Positions 61,001-64,000 of a stretch of 64,000 nucleotides of DNA are shown piece by piece (within the stretch, counting starts at the first letter, position 1; each line of letters opens with the position of its first letter). Below the pieces are notes generated by a model that saw only the letters and a list, made by a program, of their open reading frames with translations, was not told the DNA's origin and ran no database searches. Source of the stretch: Rhodoluna lacicola (lineage in GTDB: Bacteria > Actinomycetota > Actinomycetes > Actinomycetales > Microbacteriaceae); contig NZ_CP007490.1 in the NCBI RefSeq assembly GCF_000699505.1, forward strand, positions 1,240,001 to 1,304,000. The letters are read 5' to 3'. Both the position numbers and the translations under genes were made by a program.

Positions 61001-63940
61001 TCTATGCCCAACAGATGTGTTATCGGAATTGGTCAAGCCCGTGAGGCTAATAGCACCGCTGGTCGTAGTCATCGATGAGTCATCGGTAAACATCACTCCA
61101 GCACCCCAGGCCCAAGCCAGGTTGGAAGCTGCCTCAGTGGCTGCATCTTCACCGCGCATGGTCACATTTCCAGCACCGGTAGAAATTGACCCTTGGATGT
61201 TTATTCCTCTAAAGGCGGTGTTAGCCGTTCCCTTGGCATATCCGGTTGAAGTGTTCGTGCCCCCAGACATGGTGAGTGCGCCACCATTTGTGTTAATTGA
61301 CGATCCTCGAGCAGTCTGAATTCCACCACCGCTCGTTGCATCGGAGTCAGACCAAATCATCAAGGTGCCACCTTGAGTAGAGATAGTTCCAGAAGTTTGA
61401 AGCACATCCGCAGTGGCTTTCAAAGTTATGGAAGTACCAGTTCCTGATGAGGCTAAATCTCCGCCGATAGTGACAGTACCCGATGTGGCAGTAAGTGACA
61501 CATTACCCGCGGCTGAGATGGCATTGCTTGTAGAAACCGATGGCGCACTCATTGTCAAAGTGGAATTGAAAGTGCTACCTGTAGTGACAATTGGTGAGGT
61601 GGTGTCAGAAGTCAAAATCAACGGGGACCTGACGGTGTTTCCAGTGCCCGTGCCTACGGCACTGTTTGTACTTGAAAAAGTAATCGATGAACTACCAGCG
61701 TCAAGATCGGCATACATGGACCAAACTCCACGAGCCAGACTTGTTCCTGCAGTGCCAACGCTTCCTGATATTGAAACTGGTTGCGAGGTGACCAACTTGG
61801 GAACGTCATTCGATGTGCTTCGATTGACGCCAATTCCCACGCCAAAATTGTCATTTGTTGCGACCGACGGTGAACCAGAAGTTTGGCCATCCAAAGTTAG
61901 CGTTCCAGACCCTAAATCAATAATTCCGGATTCCCAGGCGATGCCGTAAAGCAGTGACACTCCTGAGGCTGCTGAAGAAATCGAGAGCGCCTTGAAACTT
62001 CCATTTGAGGTCTTTATCAATTTTTGAGCGGCAATGTCGGTGTTGACTCCCAGCTCTAAGCCCCACCAAGGAGGAGTGCCAGAATTACCCGCAATACCAC
62101 TTGCGTAGCCTGAAGGAACTGTGAGGGAATTCCAGGTTGTGGTTCCTGAGCCACCACCGAAAAACACATGGCCACCGTTGGTTTCAATTGCGTAGGTGCT
62201 TGCGTTTCCGTCTATCTTGATTGCACCGCCGTTGGAGTTATCAAAGTTCGCAAACACAACAAAATTGAGTGCCCCTGCGGTAGAAACAATTCGGGCTCCG
62301 CTAATCAATTGGAAAGTGTTGTTGAGCTTGAGGGTAAGAGTCCTAGTTGAAGATGAATTCTCGCTGATTAGGGCTGATGAGTCCATCCGGATTCCGCCCA
62401 CGGTATTGTCCGACACGCTAACTCCGGCAGCTTGAAGTGTAACGTTGCCAGCAGTCAATGCCGTGCTCAGATCTGTGGAATTGATGTTGCAGACACCGTT
62501 TATGTTGGCTAAGAACACTCCGGCTACGAAGCCACCGCAAGAGCTGGTTGTAGCTGAGTTACTTATGTAAATCGTGTCTGGGAATTTTTGCGCCGTAAAC
62601 GTTTGCGTCACATTGAGATATTCAGGGCTCGAGAAAGTCAGCGTGTATGAAGTTCCCAGAGTTAGCCCGGTTAGCTTTAGGTTGGTAAAGGTGGCGATAC
62701 CAGACGAATCGGTGTTCACGGTTGTGGTTCCCGAGAGTGTTCCACCGCTCGATGCAACAGTCACAGCGATTCCAGAACTTGAAACGTTTGTTCCAGCTGC
62801 ATTTACTAAACGAACGGCTGGCTGAGTCAGGAAGTTTTCGTTGTTTACCACTCCTGCAACAGAGGTAACATTTGCAAGATACGAAGGCGTGTAGTTGACG
62901 TAAACAACACCGGCGGCACCAAAACCACCAGCGGTTCGTTGACCATAGCCATTGGAACCACCAGAGTCACAGGCAGAACCACCACCACCACCACCACCGG
63001 AATTGGGGAAACCATTCATTCCGTTTGAGTAGTAAGCTCCGCTAGTTCCAGTGCCGGCAATTGCAACGCTTGGTGAGTATGCTCCGTCGTTGGCGTTGAT
63101 GTTGTATGACGCTCCTCGACCACCGCTTGCTCTACCCTGCGTTCCACCACCGGCGGCACCCCAGTTTTGCGTACTGCTTGCACCCGCGACTGCAGAACCA
63201 CCACCACCACCACCACCAAGGTTGACGTTTGTCATTCCGGCAAAGGCCATCTCCATAGACGCGGCACCTACGCCACCGACGCGAACCGTTGCGTCACACG
63301 AACCTAATCCAGATCCTCCAGTGCCTCCGTTGAAACCAGTTCCACTAGGGCCTGATGTAGTTCCGCCCGCGCCTCCGGTTATTCCAGTCCAACCAACACC
63401 AGCACCACCGCCATTGCCAGTCCAAGTACTTGCGCCAATGGTGACAGCCGACTGTCCACCTGCACTTGCGGCACGTGGCGCGATGCCCTGAGCTCCCTGA
63501 GTGTGAATACCGCTGTTTCCACCAGCACCAACAGTGATTGTTGCGGATGAACCTGGAGTTAGCGTTGGATAAAACACTCTGGTTCCACCGCCGCCGCCAC
63601 CGGAACCGCCATCGGCACCACCACCACCACCACCACCGGTGACAGAAATTTCTGCAGTTGTAACACCGGCAGGCACTGTCCAAGTTGTTGTGCCAACATT
63701 CTTGAAAGCAAGCAGACAGTTGCCATTTGACAACTTGGTGATAGTGACAGAAGTGTTGTTGCCAACGTTTGCGTAGCATCCTGTCGCAGCTTCCGAAATT
63801 ACAGCAGCCCTACCGATACCTGAAAAGCCGATAGCGATCGCAGTTGCAAGAGCGATGATGGTGGCAAAGAATAACTTGCTCCTAGAACTGCGAGGTAGCC
63901 CAGCGAGAGCGAGCAGGCGGAGTTCGATACTCTGCAACAT
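40049..63940 (-). CDS. Giant modular surface protein (about 7,963 residues) with C-terminal multi-pass membrane domain
   Basis: The start is ATG 63940 with GAGG five bases before it. Order: N-terminal hydrophobic signal or anchor (about 22-45); glycine-rich domain (about 90-340); an early Ig-like unit; a beta-helix-like region with many SGxxTITA-type strands (about 460-2980), including a tandem repeat of about 390 residues; some 30 Ig-like modules of about 80-90 residues marked by xxFTTQPxIxVQDxxGN (about 3100-6580); Ig-like SKAAQ-type units (to about 7040); fibronectin-like domains; a Pro/Thr linker (about 7371-7434); a poly-Ala stretch (about 7470-7515); an acidic segment; and about ten membrane helices (7575-end). 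It has few Cys and no sortase motif. The role is presumably adhesion or surface structure, by inference. Confidence 0.95.
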   Translation of the reverse strand: MLQSIELRLLALAGLPRSSRSKLFFATIIALATAIAIGFSGIGRAAVISEAATGCYANVGNNTSVTITKLSNGNCLLAFKNVGTTTWTVPAGVTTAEISVTGGGGGGGADGGSGGGGGGTRVFYPTLTPGSSATITVGAGGNSGIHTQGAQGIAPRAASAGGQSAVTIGASTWTGNGGGAGVGWTGITGGAGGTTSGPSGTGFNGGTGGSGLGSCDATVRVGGVGAASMEMAFAGMTNVNLGGGGGGGSAVAGASSTQNWGAAGGGTQGRASGGRGASYNINANDGAYSPSVAIAGTGTSGAYYSNGMNGFPNSGGGGGGGSACDSGGSNGYGQRTAGGFGAAGVVYVNYTPSYLANVTSVAGVVNNENFLTQPAVRLVNAAGTNVSSSGIAVTVASSGGTLSGTTTVNTDSSGIATFTNLKLTGLTLGTSYTLTFSSPEYLNVTQTFTAQKFPDTIYISNSATTSSCGGFVAGVFLANINGVCNINSTDLSTALTAGNVTLQAAGVSVSDNTVGGIRMDSSALISENSSSTRTLTLKLNNTFQLISGARIVSTAGALNFVVFANFDNSNGGAIKIDGNASTYAIETNGGHVFFGGGSGTTTWNSLTVPSGYASGIAGNSGTPPWWGLELGVNTDIAAQKLIKTSNGSFKALSISSAASGVSLLYGIAWESGIIDLGSGTLTLDGQTSGSPSVATNDNFGVGIGVNRSTSNDVPKLVTSQPVSISGSVGTAGTSLARGVWSMYADLDAGSSSITFSSTNSAVGTGTGNTVRSPLILTSDTTSPIVTTGSTFNSTLTMSAPSVSTSNAISAAGNVSLTATSGTVTIGGDLASSGTGTSITLKATADVLQTSGTISTQGGTLMIWSDSDATSGGGIQTARGSSINTNGGALTMSGGTNTSTGYAKGTANTAFRGINIQGSISTGAGNVTMRGEDAATEAASNLAWAWGAGVMFTDDSSMTTTSGAISLTGLTNSDNTSVGHRHAGVMIGMEYFNGVQQTAYADAAITTGSGNITISGNGANVQYRDGVTFNKSSISSTSGSITIDGRTSRTDAWDINFGNSRNGSSISTGGAVTITGDTSGAASMFNTSSISAGGVLTLNVNKPTFTSMTMNGAGSKIIQHPTTATNFGAAVDITGISFASTSTTLTVGRAGVTPNQNVTLGNANTSIAGNITVYGAGITQSGAVVTTSGGNVTYSGAGAFSQAGALTSAGSITQTGGTTVSVTGATQAAGAISYSGSGAVSNGTNGTIQSTGSSVSLTSSASTMSLSKNVTAATSITISQTGAYSGAGALNAGTTLTISGGTTVDPTGNLSSVGNMIVSGSGRLTFNGITAAVSGTGSMTLSGGTLASTNGGLQFSAANAITTSGAILITGNASAAWGFYLGDTSKVQSTSGDITINGNAPSGVWGGYLHTVNILSDSGSILIDGKTSYGINAGYFATTNIGSVSPATSTSNVQVLANVYSDSNSSAVKYRTSGAVVIESTGPNFLAAPTINAHTFDGNANVRIGKLGNNSAVTVNGTATVTGNYTVNGAAITQNAPVTTTSGNITFTGGGAFSSTGALTAGGGLYITGATSLSSTAAWITNAALDVAASGNISTSNVAPITVNTGYLSLVSSGGTITIGDDLTAPGNVTLTGTSATISQPVSSSAGSVSITASTGSVSVAANVTSSTSLAISQATTYSGAGALSAGNTLTISGGTTVSPTGNLSSVGNMSISGSGRVTFNGITAAVSGSGGLTVNAGTLASTDGGLEIIGSNLTTTTGAINITANAVSSWGFYIRSNSKIQSTSGAITINGNAPSNVWGGYLAAADILSDSGAIKVDTKSSYGLVNGYTAITDFGALSPATSSSSVTLIGNYYWDGSTTVNVRTSGAVVIESTGTAFSSGSAITQHNFTGNSSLRIGKSTNNAPLTLTGSTSIAGNYDVYATAITQTAAVTTTNSGNITFTGAGAFANSGALNAGGGIYITGATTLSATGAWTANAALDVQASGNISTGSLSTITVNTGLVKLNSTAGTVVIGAALSAPGPITLLGNTVTANANVIATQPGQNILMKSKGSIIFADNITIQTAGGAAATIVLWTSSTGTAGGYVDINNRVCINTQGSCSSAANTGGADIIIGGGSAGTDYPTGSVIGGSTTSVQIGTGSLGVKKIYSAGGNISIKGTSSGGGHGLLMSAGVDVDSGVGAIELAGQTNATSGFGIYVCWVRSQGACNFTSSKTTGTAISFNGTSTGGPGTGWSPGIGGDNAGAGVMSTIKADGGGEIQLTGSSTHWDMILSSFNVFSTSGDIYYNAGNDGILFGHQGPQVTGGATSGDSTADVFITGDVYYDDVSSNTFNTTGTVTIAPFSDSFSTSYADVGTNTVFNGVTGFTWGKSSNTSAITFSMTPNIAGPIRIYAGDVTLNNGLTSTGANSSILVKASGNIVAAASTTYQTAGGKILLWANSDDTGTGYVRIAAGSTINSVGGATTRTSTGGGDIIIGGGSAVDLAGNPTGPALSGSSSFHGVGIGGGGSSSTLTSIYSGGGKISISGKTTSTLDGVGFDWQNRVWANGGQIKINGENSNATSGYAVVLQDGGQSTNPSEFFSSSNTSPAIEITALATGGAVGLDSGYYSTAANKIYLQATGTGGITLSGDADGQNRPEVGLNGTNLLSAGPITINTSSTTLSRGGFFHGGLYSGGSVGAVVVGYCATATCPLSQVTSSSANIVINTNRSASYNSTGATVAFNTAGTFTFQPTLSAGFLSSGLNTAGYSFSSDCTGVTFGKDQSTDTFALTTPATAISISGPIRLYAGSITTGANLSNTGNSAQILVKANSTATISSAITASGSGSNINIVADQVAITAAITAAGDIVSISPTSASKNIDLGAADSSTLLGLTDAELDYVTAGTLRIGDAVNAQNINVSASVSIASAKVSNLAIRGTGNVTTTNSANISAANLGISVGGTVSLPGNNSVTGNLAIAAAGATVSFGQNSGTYTPASVDGITADFGVPSAITMSQVPTSTPQDAFMAVAFNPPPVATVKDKFGNSLATANVNRSAYALVASIATRTTTSGTMTLAGTTKITASSGVATFSDLTVSGGTGTVTLAFTPVLATDAGNTSLFTAASTGTYNIQAGDPDHLIVKRSAAGFRAGIAFTTQPQIEIQTASNTVVTNNGTTLNVTASLSSGTGTLVGTKTVAAVNGVATFTDLAIEGSTQNTYGITFTATYSTNPAMTVSQNSISITFGTATKLALTTAASGFVNRANFTTQPVVTVQDAWNNTVTDWATNVVASISGVQASGLTGTTSVAVSNGVATFTNLGKTGKAELKTLAFSSGALAQTSQQFTLTHGAAAGIGVTTSAAGATVGVNLTTQPVVTIQDADGNTVNTGTQSTQNVVLSTSAGTTLTGTTTVAAINGVATYSGLRLNGTAGSATFTYTISSPSTITQTQAITLVAGTPTQLIITTSAAGCSARIACTTQPVIKIADESGNATTNTDTVTATITSGSGTVFAGATKAAVNGVATFSGFALSGTAGTFTIQFAISSPTLSVSQTGLTLTAGAATKLLIQTAAAGAVNRVAFTTQPSVFIADADGNKVSSATGSIAVSVSGGALGKSATLSGTSPVAASSGTSTFSGLTLTGGADTYTLTYSLSPYASVGQDITVTPGAASRLAIKEAATGFVNRADFTTQPQIEVQDADGNLVTNSTATVSVAISGGTIALSGTTTATAVNGIATFSGLGKYGTVATAKTLTFSSGVLTTATQTFTLTHGAATKVAKTTPAAGFANNAAFTTQPIITVQDTDGNTVSNSTATVTITSSGGTLSGTSSTSMDAVAGVADFVGKGIKLTGATGSYTLTYASNGLASDTQSITLVAGAADHLALITSAAGARSGQVFDTQPVVEVQDISNNPVPNSGLLVGITGTGISGTSRTADSSTGRATFTDIKMTGTASISGYTLTYYATGVTSAAQNLPLAAGTATKLMLNVTSMNAVNNVNFPTTTVVTVADAQGNPVLDSTATISIAGSPPGATMFNTNARTLNSGNGTVSFPNMKLLGTAQTYTLAYSSPGLSGVNQTIVLSAGAATKLAIATAASGFVNREDFTTQPVIHVQDVSGNRVTTATDEVTVAMSNGSLTGTTTVTAVNGIATFSGLGKYGSVSTDKVLTFTATGLTQVQQTAFTLTHGVASRISLTTPASGFVNRAAFATQPVITIQDQDGNTVTSSNATVTVSSSGSATLGGTTSMAAVSGVANFSGKGLNLTGTAGSNTLAYSISSPSTFSTTQSVTLGAGTATKLVLKVAASGFVNRADFTTQPQIEVQDADNNVVTSSNVTITASISGGTISLSGTTTATAVNGVATFSGLGKYGTIATDKVLSFTSGVLTSASQTFTLTHGVATQVSVTRSAQGTSDAYYPSGPQVNVAVSTVTNGGWTECYRDTMATLGTTLEPAMKAACTGTYLMVAGRTTGSSTLTLAAAAPRSDVLYGTVGQGLRTANGSSWYYVTGSAMGFVNAGDAVTLSNCDTNSSGSNNKRLCIHLQGVGGYRIGTATGLNSSTAYERVFYQMSSLSIQGQIQNDQTFSTQPQVTIKDQDGNTVSTGSQSTQNVVASMPDGLSGTTSIAAVNGVATFTDLKYTGVIGSKTITYTIASPSTISTSESLTVTYGSASQLAITTNASNSASGVTFTTQPIVEVRDVSGNKVANSTLRVTASVNTGTLASSGNLYADASSGVATFAGLKLTGAIGTYTLSFSGTSVSNASQSITLSHGAPSYLTVTSSSSASVGVDLAQQPEVSIFDASGNLVTTGVGATTTVSLSATGMTTKTASASAGVARFTGVQLNTTAGNITLTASITSPNSASGTKVVALTAGTPTQLIVTTSAANCSARIACTTQPVVKIADAAGNATTSTATVTATVTSGTGSVSSGSTSDAVGGVATFSGFALSGTAGTFSVQFAIASPSLSVSQTGLTLSAGTATKLLVQTQGSGAVNGVAFTTQPVVNIADADNNKVTSASGTITASIGMGITSKTASLGATTTASATSGQATFSGITLTGGADTYTITYTHPTYGTATQSVTLGVGAATQLAITTAADGAIIGANFATQPVLEVRDSGGNLVTTSSASVSVAATGATLVGTSSVSASNGVVRFAGLKLTGTAGTKTLTFTSTGLTQTSQSLQLILGTPSKLIISTYATGAVNRANFSTQPVIEVQDDYGNVVTTATDSITVTISDATLTDSGSATVSKTINAVNGVATFSGLGAYGLVGSKTLTFSSGSLTGASQSITLTHGAATNLAMSTQASVANATVFDSQPVVTIRDQDNNTVTTGTSSTQLVTLSSSDATVGGTYSMNAVAGVANFSGKGVKLTALVGSRHIVATISAPTTIVISNSVTITPGVATQLAIKTAASGFVNRATFTTQPEIEIQDISGNVVDSSSASVTASISGGTIALGGTVSVNAVNGVATFANLSKYGTVSGTKTLSFASNLLTGTSQTFSLVNGTPTQLAIISKPTTARSGQTIADSVIELRDQDGNPVITGAGATAPISVVAVKATETVARSLLGTSTVNAVAGRATFNDLALNEAVGTYNFAFSVPTPSVFASTIGVNFDFELTAGAAVDMRVTQNVSNVARNANMSPAVKVQLVDANGNDVLDDSLTQVSYQVLNSGGTALVSDSVARTAVNGEVSFSGVNLTLAPTDGLKLRFKIVGTSYTADSGSFNLLPGAVAEARITDQPSTLNAQSERTMAGELLKNQPVISLYDNGGYLVSNLNSGTVTVAISSGSGGTLNGSTSATISGGVATFAGVKLIGRPAGTGGAQAENYKLRFSYGAVSSSESNALSVTHNVAHHLTATRAPGVGQAGVPLGGADRPQVEIRDRYENLVNTGTQATELIHVDAAIASGSGSASLVGSTTISANGGVATFNIGVGGSINNTYSLTYSFINDSSVASATQTGVQVTAGDVAKLVITRQPATVANSVQNKTGETLKVQPILEFQDNYDNVVPVSYQVNAVIQGSPDLTKNYLINPIKSAVNGVVTYTSLGLVSAPGVAREITFYWNGVPTTNRTSSASLSVTHAEAHHLTIVTQPAATSGVRTGDVLSTQPKIEVRDSYENVVTSMTSGQYITAAVTTGGGSADTTDGVVRNNNTAQIINGVAQFNNLKIVAPPGVAQKLTFTGVTFTSAESEAFTVTYAAASKLAITQQPCSGAVSGGICANGPTGSTLVTQPVVAVQDRFGNLVANSTGAVTVSLTGTGGTLTNAVDSSGTAFTVNAVNGYATFANLVLTATPLANYQLNFASAGLTGIASGNVQVTHAAPTQLIMVSQPQGSATGSELSVQPVLRVADAYGNTATTDNSTVVTASTSSGVVRATVSSGVNRTASNGIVTFDDLTFNGTPQVNYSLNFSSGALTGVTSANFTVTHAGLNKLVWRTQPVGAQTGENLATQPVLELQDFENNITTSDSATVVRVTVSGSGGSVTGSTTATAVNGVVTFAGLKLVGTPGVDYTLRVSTVSGPTIQSSVSQYVRVTHARPAQLSIQLPVISSHFISGTAPAEQPKLFVLDSYGNKATTDNSTVVTAFIASGVSGTVTGRTSATAVNGEVQFSGLQIAGTPGTAYTLGFSAVTNDSRTFSVNDVSANAFTMDKVADLTISYVDQAYVPSGQSGNVVSVSRTTDSPGTITYSTTSASTICTVNSSTGAITIAGVGNCVVTASIAATADYRANTATDTFTISKAAQTAPVITSDDNVDFWQYLTPAATGGAAATSGFVWSVDGDCQLVGGKVWPGNAGNICDLFVFKRGNANYLTSPVTDMRITINKIGQQPLAIGNSNLVNVGDIDLFTTGGSGDGAVTYSVSSSNNTAGCTIESGSGGANVLHATANGSCRVAATKAASTNFLVALSPTKTFTFSKQDQTVAFTSTIPMAPVPLTSYTPTASASSGLATTIAITAGSGTVCAWDATVTTKINFLSTGVCDLTATQAGNALYNSATATQRITVGSLNQTITFSSITDKTFGHPNFRLAATSNSGLTVTYRLGTNVSSQACTVSTAGLVTLTSAGFCEIVAEQAGNNIYLAAPPVTRMFQVAADFAGKPRVVSVSAGNQWFTATFTQPSYLGGSTVSDYILEVTNTNGDVYENAACGTAAVNGEITCTIVGIPNNVAYTARVAAITEAGVGLMSDSAGPLTPARQTQGVTNLAAVSSGSSLVVSYDAPLVTDSVVTGYQIYVAPVGGTFGSTPITTQNLSATIPVSSISSASVSSSSTNSSTVRTASMRAASIRIASVPTSSPGASSSTSSSGYQVKVVTITQSAEALDPNDYITRGLHIGTTVPSAPRAITTALVAGSVSKSVFISWSTPISDGGLGISGYDVIVDGVTVCAATSSLTCELTNATDGRNYQVSVVAKNSVGASSAITAVHAMPALPVSSGGGTAPTPTILPTPSPTQTVRPTPRPTQTVRPTTPPAPTQAPSTAPTAEPTTEPTTEPTAAPTSEPTAAPAPVDPTAPVEPGAPVPNPAIGATGDDDAPPAPFDPTGSPEAIAAAIDTATTAVTLAAAVAAAAAAAAAAAGAAAAAGAASAAAGGIGGSPAGGSSAAAGGGEAGRKPEEGAEGEGEEEPGELDVANDNITIERENWGDRLAMFAIPFITFFDRRSHNAAERIGNISPFFAKVINDGAYLRAMLGTISFTGPIAAMIIALAAVAENAAEIAAGDYSKIITPGWMFLLAIAALGAFDAAAGFVGAMTFIIGSLITVGHVPDSGEIRTMFGIMLISVGPAMLTTAFRSIRRHAAFNLNQWWERIADFIIAPFMAGWSASAMVAGLPALAGLTLDAANHVNDFAIFIALAVFIRVALEEFAARAFPARLNKINPDEIPDPSLIQKSIVLVIKYAIWVFIGGALIGNSWQVFVGSALFVFPTVIGWFSERFPNIPRIWRILPTGVPGLAFTLMVASATSAVVGAVLGNDPALGQWTFLILPLPMLVITALGWFGRHGEIDADGNEEERPGKRNKWIYRIGGIVVMILTLKLAGIF
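41755..41816 (-). repeat. Tandem Thr/Pro/Arg repeat in linker of giant gene
   Basis: The unit gggcgcacggtttgggt appears twice, about 37 bp apart, and encodes RPTQTVRPTP-type repeats. It forms part of the extended spacer before the membrane domain. Confidence 0.75.
57840..60190. repeat. Two tandem copies of about 1.19 kb in giant gene
   Basis: The segments about 59005-60190 and 57840-59003 encode near-copies: both contain the order YSGAGAL, SSVGNM, VTFNGITAAVSG, SVWGGYL-like, SGAVVIEST and NAALDV. Divergence is moderate, so the duplication is old. Boundaries were set by eye. Confidence 0.75.
62978..63217. repeat. (ACC)7 microsatellites encoding poly-glycine
   Basis: Seven ACC units occur at 62978-62998 and again at 63197-63217 (a third run is at 63617-63637). 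They encode Gly runs in the glycine-rich domain and would change length in frame. Confidence 0.8.
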
Positions 63941-63970
63941 ACGCACCTCGCGGAATCAAAACTTCTAGGA

Positions 63971-63990
63971 ATACACCCATAAAGGTGTAT
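63971..63990. promoter_or_regulatory. Palindrome upstream of giant gene
   Basis: atacacc (63971-63977) and ggtgtat (63984-63990) form a perfect 7-bp inverted repeat with a 6-base spacer, 30-50 bp before the start of the giant gene. It is either an operator or a leader hairpin. Confidence 0.45.
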
Positions 63991-64000
63991 CTATAGAGTA

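Noticed and set aside
42900-63500. Many open frames on the plus strand inside the giant gene
   Set aside because: They are short, antisense to a long repetitive gene, lack ribosome sites or leaderless boxes, and arise from its Ser/Thr/Ala-rich codon pattern.

Overview
The window is chromosomal DNA from an actinobacterium, most likely a small-genome, moderate-GC member of the Microbacteriaceae (Rhodoluna/Aquiluna-like freshwater 'Luna' lineage). This rests on the actinobacterial mismatch nuclease NucS, actinobacterial-type RNA polymerase, ribosomal and elongation-factor proteins, many leaderless genes, and codon use without strong GC bias. The genus is an inference; the phylum is secure.

Region 1 (1-13.5 kb) is core information processing, all on the minus strand: rpoB, rpoC, rpsL, rpsG, fusA, tuf, then a strong terminator and a partial L-asparaginase. 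The RNA polymerase beta-prime subunit carries a short insertion at the trigger-loop position. Region 2 (13.6-27.1 kb) is housekeeping and signalling: two small unknown proteins, a lipoprotein, tRNA-Ser(CGA), a cation-efflux protein, tadA, upp, a possible HTH gene holding an 80-bp hairpin element, an orphan winged-helix regulator with a kinase partner, DedA, a nitroreductase, a response regulator with two tandem histidine kinases, an Nramp-like transporter and nucS.

Region 3 (27.2-37.6 kb) is a cell-surface locus: a NYN-domain protein, a leucine-rich-repeat secreted protein, and two large secreted paralogues that share their signal peptide and an identical 225-bp 3' end. Between the paralogues lies a LuxR-type regulator whose last codons contain a run of 12 C, a candidate contingency (phase-variable) tract. 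Next comes an ECF sigma factor fused to a membrane anchor and an external domain. A GTCCGGAC palindrome occurs upstream of both surface genes.

Region 4 (37.6-64 kb) begins with a HEPN RNase-like abortive-infection protein followed on the same strand by a roughly 220-nt GC-rich stretch with many compensated stems, including a 14-bp stem whose G.U pairs fit only the plus-strand RNA. This resembles an AbiF-type toxin with an RNA partner. After a CDP-glycerol glycerophosphotransferase-like gene comes a 23.9-kb gene for a protein of about 7,963 residues: signal anchor, glycine-rich head, beta-helix-like repeats, about 30 Ig-like modules, fibronectin-like domains, a Pro/Thr linker, and a C-terminal multi-pass membrane domain.

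Ten genes show the pattern TANNNT, exactly six bases, then the start codon, which indicates widespread leaderless transcription. The three best candidates for undescribed biology are the Abi protein with its RNA-like neighbour, the phase-variable surface switch, and the giant membrane-anchored surface protein.
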